From: Treponema sp.
Lineage (GTDB): Bacteria; Spirochaetota; Spirochaetia; Treponematales; Breznakiellaceae
DNA: 9,343 nucleotides
Direction of reading: 5' to 3'
Assembly (NCBI GenBank): GCA_031278025.1
Contig: JAITLF010000035.1
Coordinates: 1 to 9,343 of the forward strand
A model generated the notes under the pieces. That model was not told the DNA's origin and ran no database searches. It was given only the letters and a program-made list of their open reading frames with translations. A program made the position numbers and the translations under genes. This document shows positions 6,263-9,343 of the stretch, piece after piece (the first letter of the stretch is position 1; every line of letters begins with the position of its first letter).

Positions 6263-7147
6263 ATGAAGAAAGGCTGTATTACAGGGATATTGGTTTGGAT
6301 AACCGTAGCGGTTACCGGGCAGACGAAGATTGATATTTCCGGGATGATCGAGTGGGAGCGGATGGAACTAAACGCCACGGTAACGCTAAATCTGGCTTCC
6401 GCGGGGATTAAGCTTCCTGCGGGACGGTCCCAGGCGGAAGAGATCATCAACATTGAATACATCAACCTCATACTGCCCTATATTTCGGCCATTCCCATAG
6501 ACTCTTCGGATACTATAGAAGATTTGATAAACCGGGGCGAATTCTCCCTTCGCCTTCCGTCTTTTATCGCCGATACCGCCCGGAAGATTCCTCCTGCCTT
6601 ATCCGCTGACCTTACCGCCCTTTCCGCTGCGTATACCATAGACCTTAGGAACATCAGTTCCCGGATTATCAGGCACAGCCGGGCCATGGAACTGCCGAGG
6701 CCCCTTACCCCCGTTCCGGCGGCGGAATACTCAGGGGTCATCATCATCGCAAGCGAAGAGATGCCCGTCCACGGCGGGAACCACGCCGCCCTGGTAGAAC
6801 CCTGCATCTTCCCCAAGGTGTGGGACACGAATATGAACCTCATTTACAACCGGAATATCCTTGACCCGAATAGGAGCGAAAAAATCGCGCCGGTCATGTA
6901 CGTGTCCGAATCCAACATTTTCCGCCCCACCCCTTCGGGGTTAAGTCCGGAACTGGTGGAGCTGGTGGGAACCAACCCCCTGCGTATCATAGCCCGCGGC
7001 GTCTTCGGCGCCCGGCCTACGGACCCTGTCATAGACCGTGAGGACGCCCTGATCATCCTCTCCTCGGAGGCCAACCGCCGGCTCCTGCGGGAAGGCCGGG
7101 TTGCCTTTGCGCTGCATGAAAAAACCTTGAAAAATCCCCTTAAATAA
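6263..7147 (+). CDS. Exported protein with LPP20/FlgP-like sequence pattern
   Basis: The product is 294 residues. ATG 6263 follows the transglycosylase stop by 24 bases, with AAAGG and AGGA elements upstream. MKKGCITGILVWITVAVTGQ is a signal peptide without a lipobox cysteine at its end. Residues 155-198 (EYSGVIIIA, PCIFPKVWDTNMNLIYNRN) resemble the segment 'GLIIDARG..PA..PKI.D.DG..VYG' that I recall from LPP20/FlgP-like surface and flagellar proteins. Residues 211-283 (VMYVSES, TNPLRIIARGVFG, TDPVIDREDALIILSSEANRRLL, RVAFAL) follow the same family's layout of a conserved tail. In those families the proteins act at the outer membrane or around the flagellar motor. Here the assignment rests on memory of the pattern and needs a profile search. 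As third gene of the run it is probably co-transcribed with the transglycosylase. Confidence 0.8.
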   Translation: MKKGCITGILVWITVAVTGQTKIDISGMIEWERMELNATVTLNLASAGIKLPAGRSQAEEIINIEYINLILPYISAIPIDSSDTIEDLINRGEFSLRLPSFIADTARKIPPALSADLTALSAAYTIDLRNISSRIIRHSRAMELPRPLTPVPAAEYSGVIIIASEEMPVHGGNHAALVEPCIFPKVWDTNMNLIYNRNILDPNRSEKIAPVMYVSESNIFRPTPSGLSPELVELVGTNPLRIIARGVFGARPTDPVIDREDALIILSSEANRRLLREGRVAFALHEKTLKNPLK

Positions 7148-7151
7148 CCCT

Positions 7152-7174
7152 CCCCCCACCATTTTTATGGGGGG
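7152..7174 (+). terminator. C6/G6 stem-loop after the rightward operon
   Basis: CCCCCC (7152-7157) pairs with GGGGGG (7169-7174) five bases after the stop codon of the exported protein gene. A second short hairpin, GGGG-TTCGAAA-CCCC (7171-7185), overlaps the right arm. No T run follows, so termination efficiency is uncertain, but position and stem strength fit an operon end. Confidence 0.45.
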
Positions 7175-7253
7175 TTCGAAACCCCAGGGTCGCCGCCCAT
7201 GTTTGGCATAATTCCAGGAAACCTCTCTTTCCTCACGGGAACCGCTCTTTTTT

Positions 7254-7364
7254 GGGTGGTGATGCAGAACGTATGATAAAAACGGAACTATCACCTCCAT
7301 CCTGGTATTCTTTTTTATCGACTATGGCCATGTGGGACTTATCATACTTTCCGCATCACCACCC
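7254..7364. mobile_element. MITE-like inverted-repeat element, copy 2
   Basis: The outer 26 bases at each end (7254-7279 and 7339-7364) are inverted repeats matching at 24 of 26 positions, starting GGGTGGTGATGC and ending GTATGATAA. The 59-base centre is non-coding and unlike that of copy 1. The inner 20 bases of each arm match the arm of copy 1 at 17 of 20 positions. The flanks are T-rich on both sides, so no clear target duplication can be read. Its right arm forms the last codons and stop of the DUF4105 gene. As RNA the element would be a long hairpin between two convergent genes and may also help terminate both. Confidence 0.75.
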
Positions 7365-8691
7365 TTTTGCGATATACGGTCGTCAAAGCCAGGGCCGCCG
7401 CGATGGGCAGTATAAGCGCCAGGTCCACCTGGTTCTGCTGGTAAAACCGGGGGAGCATCTTTATCACCATAGTGAGGACGCCGCCGAAGAATACGTACAT
7501 CCAGAGTATCCTGAGGAGGCTGCCGGGGAAGTCCTGAGCGAAACGGCCTGACCGGGAACCCCTCTTTCGCTTGCCGCAGCCCCTGGCCATCATAACGCCC
7601 AGGGGAACCGCCGCCAAAAGCAGGGGGTTGACGTAGATAAGATTACTGTTGTGATAGGTGTAATCGTGGTTCGTGAAGAAGGCCATAAAAAAGAGGAGCG
7701 TACCGGCTGCGCCGAAAAAGAGGCCGAAGAGCGCGTGGGAGACGCCCAGAAGGATGCGGCCAGCCACGGGCCGTTTGCGGCGGATACGGGCAAAGACGCA
7801 TAAAAGGAGGGCTGCGGCAAGACCCGCGGCAAGTTCCCTGGGCCACTGCCTGCGGGGGACCGCCAGAACCGGGGGGCGATCTGCCGCCCTGTTCACGGCT
7901 TCCAGGGAACTTACAAGGGGCCGTTCCCTGCCTTCAGGATCGGTATAGGCAAAATCCCGGATGCAATCCCCTATTTTTTGCGGCAGGAACATTTCCTGCC
8001 ACACGGTGATGGGAACGTCTATGTCCTGGCCCATCCAGAAGTTGAGTATCCAGTCATAGAAGGGAGAAGACCAAAGGTGCCGCCTGACATGCTGCCGAAA
8101 GGTATACCGGCCCGGGGCCCCGCCGAATGCGGTACGGAACTGGCCGTCTGTGGCAATGTCCAGAATGTCCCGTACTCTGGTGGCGCAATTATCCTTAAAG
8201 TGGTGGTAGTAATAGTTCCGGTTTTCCGGAAGGATGTTCCATTCTGCGAAACGGCGTATTTCCTCTTTCTTTTGAGCCGGCAGGTCCAGGGTATACACGG
8301 TGATGTCCCGGTTGGTGTTGCGGTAGGCCCGAAATACCGAATCCGCGGGGGATGCGGCGCACCGGTAAAGGAGCCGGCCAAAGGCGAAATTCACAAAAAA
8401 GCGCTCGGCATCAAAGGAGAAGACGCCCCAGTCATAGAAACGGCTCTGCCCGGTAAGGGCGTCATCAATAACCAGGGCAATATGTCCCCATCGGAAGTAA
8501 AGCTGGTCCCCCGGTCCCATGACGGCGATCTTAACCGTAAGGTAGCCGCCCCGGTCCCCGGATCCGCCGGTCTGGGAAGGGGCGGACGTACCGGCGGACG
8601 CACCGGCGGGAAAAAGAGAAGCCAGGAGGAACACGGCGCTTAGGGCGGCGGCCTTTCGCGCAGGCGGGCGCGGCAGCAGGCGATTCTTCAT
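7342..8691 (-). CDS. DUF4105 (Lnb N-terminal periplasmic domain) protein with multi-pass membrane tail
   Basis: The product is 449 residues from ATG 8691 (MKNR). An upstream in-frame ATG at 8706 would add five residues, but the predicted promoter overlaps it; neither has a normal ribosome site. Residues about 1-33 are a signal peptide ending in AGASA. The periplasmic domain spans about 50-270 and shows the DUF4105 hallmarks WGHIAL (His70) and YYYHHFKDNCATRVRDILD (Cys169). DUF4105 is thought to have a papain/NlpC-like fold, so these are likely catalytic. Four hydrophobic segments follow at about 286-302, 314-340, 355-368 and 392-412, with another at 421-440; NHDYTYHNSNLIYVNPLLL between them is typical of the family. 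The last residues (VVMRKV) and TGA come from the inverted-repeat element. The natural substrate is unknown; action on peptidoglycan or envelope proteins is a guess from the domain and the neighbouring lytic transglycosylase. Confidence 0.9.
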   Translation of the reverse strand: MKNRLLPRPPARKAAALSAVFLLASLFPAGASAGTSAPSQTGGSGDRGGYLTVKIAVMGPGDQLYFRWGHIALVIDDALTGQSRFYDWGVFSFDAERFFVNFAFGRLLYRCAASPADSVFRAYRNTNRDITVYTLDLPAQKKEEIRRFAEWNILPENRNYYYHHFKDNCATRVRDILDIATDGQFRTAFGGAPGRYTFRQHVRRHLWSSPFYDWILNFWMGQDIDVPITVWQEMFLPQKIGDCIRDFAYTDPEGRERPLVSSLEAVNRAADRPPVLAVPRRQWPRELAAGLAAALLLCVFARIRRKRPVAGRILLGVSHALFGLFFGAAGTLLFFMAFFTNHDYTYHNSNLIYVNPLLLAAVPLGVMMARGCGKRKRGSRSGRFAQDFPGSLLRILWMYVFFGGVLTMVIKMLPRFYQQNQVDLALILPIAAALALTTVYRKRVVMRKV

Positions 8692-8697
8692 CCCGCC

Positions 8698-8726
8698 ATT
8701 TTGCATGATACCGGGGCGTATGACAA
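8698..8726 (-). promoter_or_regulatory. Candidate promoter for the DUF4105 gene
   Basis: On the minus strand TTGTCA (8726-8721, 5 of 6 to consensus) and CAAAAT (8703-8698, 4 of 6) are spaced by 17 bases. Transcription would begin at about 8691, on the ATG chosen as start, again implying a leaderless message. The -10 match is weak. Confidence 0.3.
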
Positions 8727-8741
8727 TCCGGCCCTAATTTC

Positions 8742-8793
8742 CCCCCAGGGCGAGCGCATTAAACATTCTTAGGGAACAGCCGCCACAGGTTCC
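8742..8793 (-). repeat. Dispersed repeat, copy 2
   Basis: This is the reverse complement of the repeat at 69-120, 41 of 52 identical and 27 of 28 in the core (8742-8769). A stop codon (TAA) occupies the same place as the TGA of copy 1, 9 bases before the shared ATG. In another frame both copies encode LR(I/M)FNALALG, with the Leu codon changed silently (TTG versus CTA). The copy sits just upstream of the DUF4105 promoter. Confidence 0.7.
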
Positions 8794-8814
8794 CTTACCG
8801 CCGGTACTACCGGC
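8771..8814. other. Two consecutive stem-loops in the right intergenic region
   Basis: AGGGAAC (8771-8777) pairs with GTTCCCT (8789-8795) across 11 bases. Immediately beyond, GCCGGTACTACCGGC (8800-8814) is a near-perfect palindrome with a single central base. The first stem lies within repeat copy 2 but is not conserved in copy 1. They could be regulatory structures or protein-binding palindromes upstream of the DUF4105 gene; no stronger call is possible. Confidence 0.4.
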
Positions 8815-8913
8815 AGCTGACGGCGGCGGGGCCTGCGGCGTGCAAAACCGGGTTTTTGCGTTGCACAAACCCGGGTCCGGCAACACCGGAGCCCCGGCGG
8901 GGGTATTCTTTTT

Positions 8914-8934
8914 TTTATGCGCTCGCCCTGAGGG
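8914..8934 (+). repeat. Dispersed repeat, copy 3 (core only)
   Basis: This matches the core of copy 1 (100-120) at 19 of 21 positions, including an exact ATGCGCTCGCCCTG at 8917-8930, and is preceded by a run of eight Ts. It is inverted relative to copy 2, so the two bracket about 190 bases (8742-8934). In the methyltransferase-like frame it hits a TGA at 8929-8931. Confidence 0.65.
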
Positions 8935-9120
8935 TGTCCCAAAGACGCCTTCCATATTGCCTACGTCAGTCACAGGACACTGTTGCAAAACACCCTCAAG
9001 CAAATCGGCATAGACCCGTTAGAAAGGTCCTTTCGGGAGAAACGGATACAAACCTGTCCTATTGCCCAAACCGCCTATACAGTTTTACAAAAGAAGGCCC
9101 TCGAAGAATTGCAAGGTTAG
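8932..9120 (+). pseudogene. Possible remnant of an unrecognised coding sequence
   Basis: Frame 1 is open for about 62 codons to TAG at 9118-9120 and reads as plausible protein, for example LLQNTLKQIGIDPLERSFRE and AYTVLQKKALEELQG, with a codon mix like that of the real genes in the window. It has no ATG start: the in-frame ATG at 8917 is cut off by TGA at 8929. It begins directly at repeat copy 3. A longer overlapping frame (8856-9215) is also open, with less protein-like content, so chance cannot be excluded. I recognise no family. Confidence 0.3.
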
Positions 9121-9158
9121 CTCCGCTTTTAAGATTCTGGACAATCCCGATTTTGGAT

Positions 9159-9187
9159 AAAAAGGGCTGCCCGGTCCTGGACAGCCC
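9159..9187 (-). terminator. Intrinsic terminator on the minus strand
   Basis: Read on the minus strand, GGGCTGTCC (9187-9179) pairs with GGGCAGCCC (9172-9164), with one T-G wobble and a six-base loop, followed directly by TTTTT (9163-9159). This is a textbook Rho-independent terminator for a transcript entering from the right edge or starting in the last 150 bases. Confidence 0.75.
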
Positions 9188-9343
9188 TATAGCCCTACTC
9201 TCCCCCGCCTATTGATGCTTACTGAGGTATACCTGAATCCGTACAAAAAACCACCAAAAATTGTAACACACGGCCGATTATCCCCAAAATAGAATCATCA
9301 CCGTCATAGTACAGGCACATTGATAATTATTTTCCTGGAATAA
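9188..9343 (-). other. Non-coding stretch upstream of the minus-strand terminator; possible small-RNA region
   Basis: No convincing ORF is visible on either strand. On the minus strand one frame runs in from the edge and stops at TAA near 9278 (ending MTVMILFWG), so it may hold the end of a gene outside the window. A weak promoter-like pair on the minus strand, TTGGGG and TACAAT spaced by 16 bases (about 9287-9260), would give a transcript of roughly 90-95 bases ending at the terminator. Both readings are tentative. Confidence 0.25.

Noticed and set aside
7169..7199. tRNA-like TTCGAAA loop with a G/C stem, suggesting the 3' end of a tRNA
   Set aside because: Only a four-pair T-arm can be formed, and no upstream acceptor strand, D-arm or anticodon arm pairs with it. 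It is better explained as part of the operon-end hairpins.
7978..8643. Long plus-strand ORF of 221 codons
   Set aside because: It is antisense to the DUF4105 gene, whose signal peptide, His/Cys motifs and membrane segments are clear.
8734..9003. Minus-strand ORF of 89 codons ending FNALALGGN
   Set aside because: It crosses hairpins and a repeat, has patchy Cys/Pro/Gly composition and no clear start signal. The shared peptide with 69-120 is kept as part of the repeat finding, not called as a gene.
1..9343. CRISPR array, integron attC array or diversity-generating retroelement
   Set aside because: No regularly spaced repeat-spacer series, no integrase, no reverse transcriptase and no template/variable repeat pair were seen. 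The only tandem repeat is the contiguous 21-base block.

Overview
The window looks like a piece of a spirochaete chromosome, most plausibly a Treponema of the termite-gut type. The reasons are envelope proteins with loose spirochaete-style lipoboxes (FSC and SGC), a lipoprotein/TPR/LysM gene set, and GC-rich intergenic repeats. This is inference; no rRNA or marker gene is present to fix the taxon.

Left part (1-1163) is decayed accessory DNA. A short C-terminal piece of an unknown gene (1-93) is followed by a broken D12-class (Dam-like) adenine DNA methyltransferase (103-883). That pseudogene carries two in-frame stops, internal deletions and an 86-base inverted-repeat element at about 606-691, flanked by a degenerate 9-base target duplication. 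Next come a hairpin, a 14-base direct repeat and a block of GC-rich 21-base tandem repeats.

Centre (1164-7147) is an envelope gene cluster with a divergent promoter region at about 3450-3545. Leftward run a small multi-pass membrane protein (2918-3478) and, overlapping it by GTGA, a large TPR lipoprotein (1164-2921). Rightward run a second helical-repeat lipoprotein (3543-4664), a TGATG-coupled MltD-like lytic transglycosylase with two LysM domains (4664-6238), and an exported protein with an LPP20/FlgP-like pattern (6263-7147). The likely shared theme is peptidoglycan remodelling and periplasmic or outer-membrane assembly.

Right part: a second copy of the inverted-repeat element (7254-7364) lies between convergent genes and supplies the last codons and stop of a DUF4105 (Lnb N-terminal domain) protein with a multi-pass membrane tail (7342-8691, minus). 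The last 640 bases have no convincing intact gene. They hold two further copies of a repeat also seen at 69-120, several hairpins, an ORF remnant, and a strong minus-strand intrinsic terminator (9159-9187) whose gene or small RNA lies at or beyond the right edge.

The most unusual content is two families of short repeats: a MITE-like element that twice ends a reading frame with GTA-TGA, and a three-copy sequence that coincides with the start of the methyltransferase remnant.
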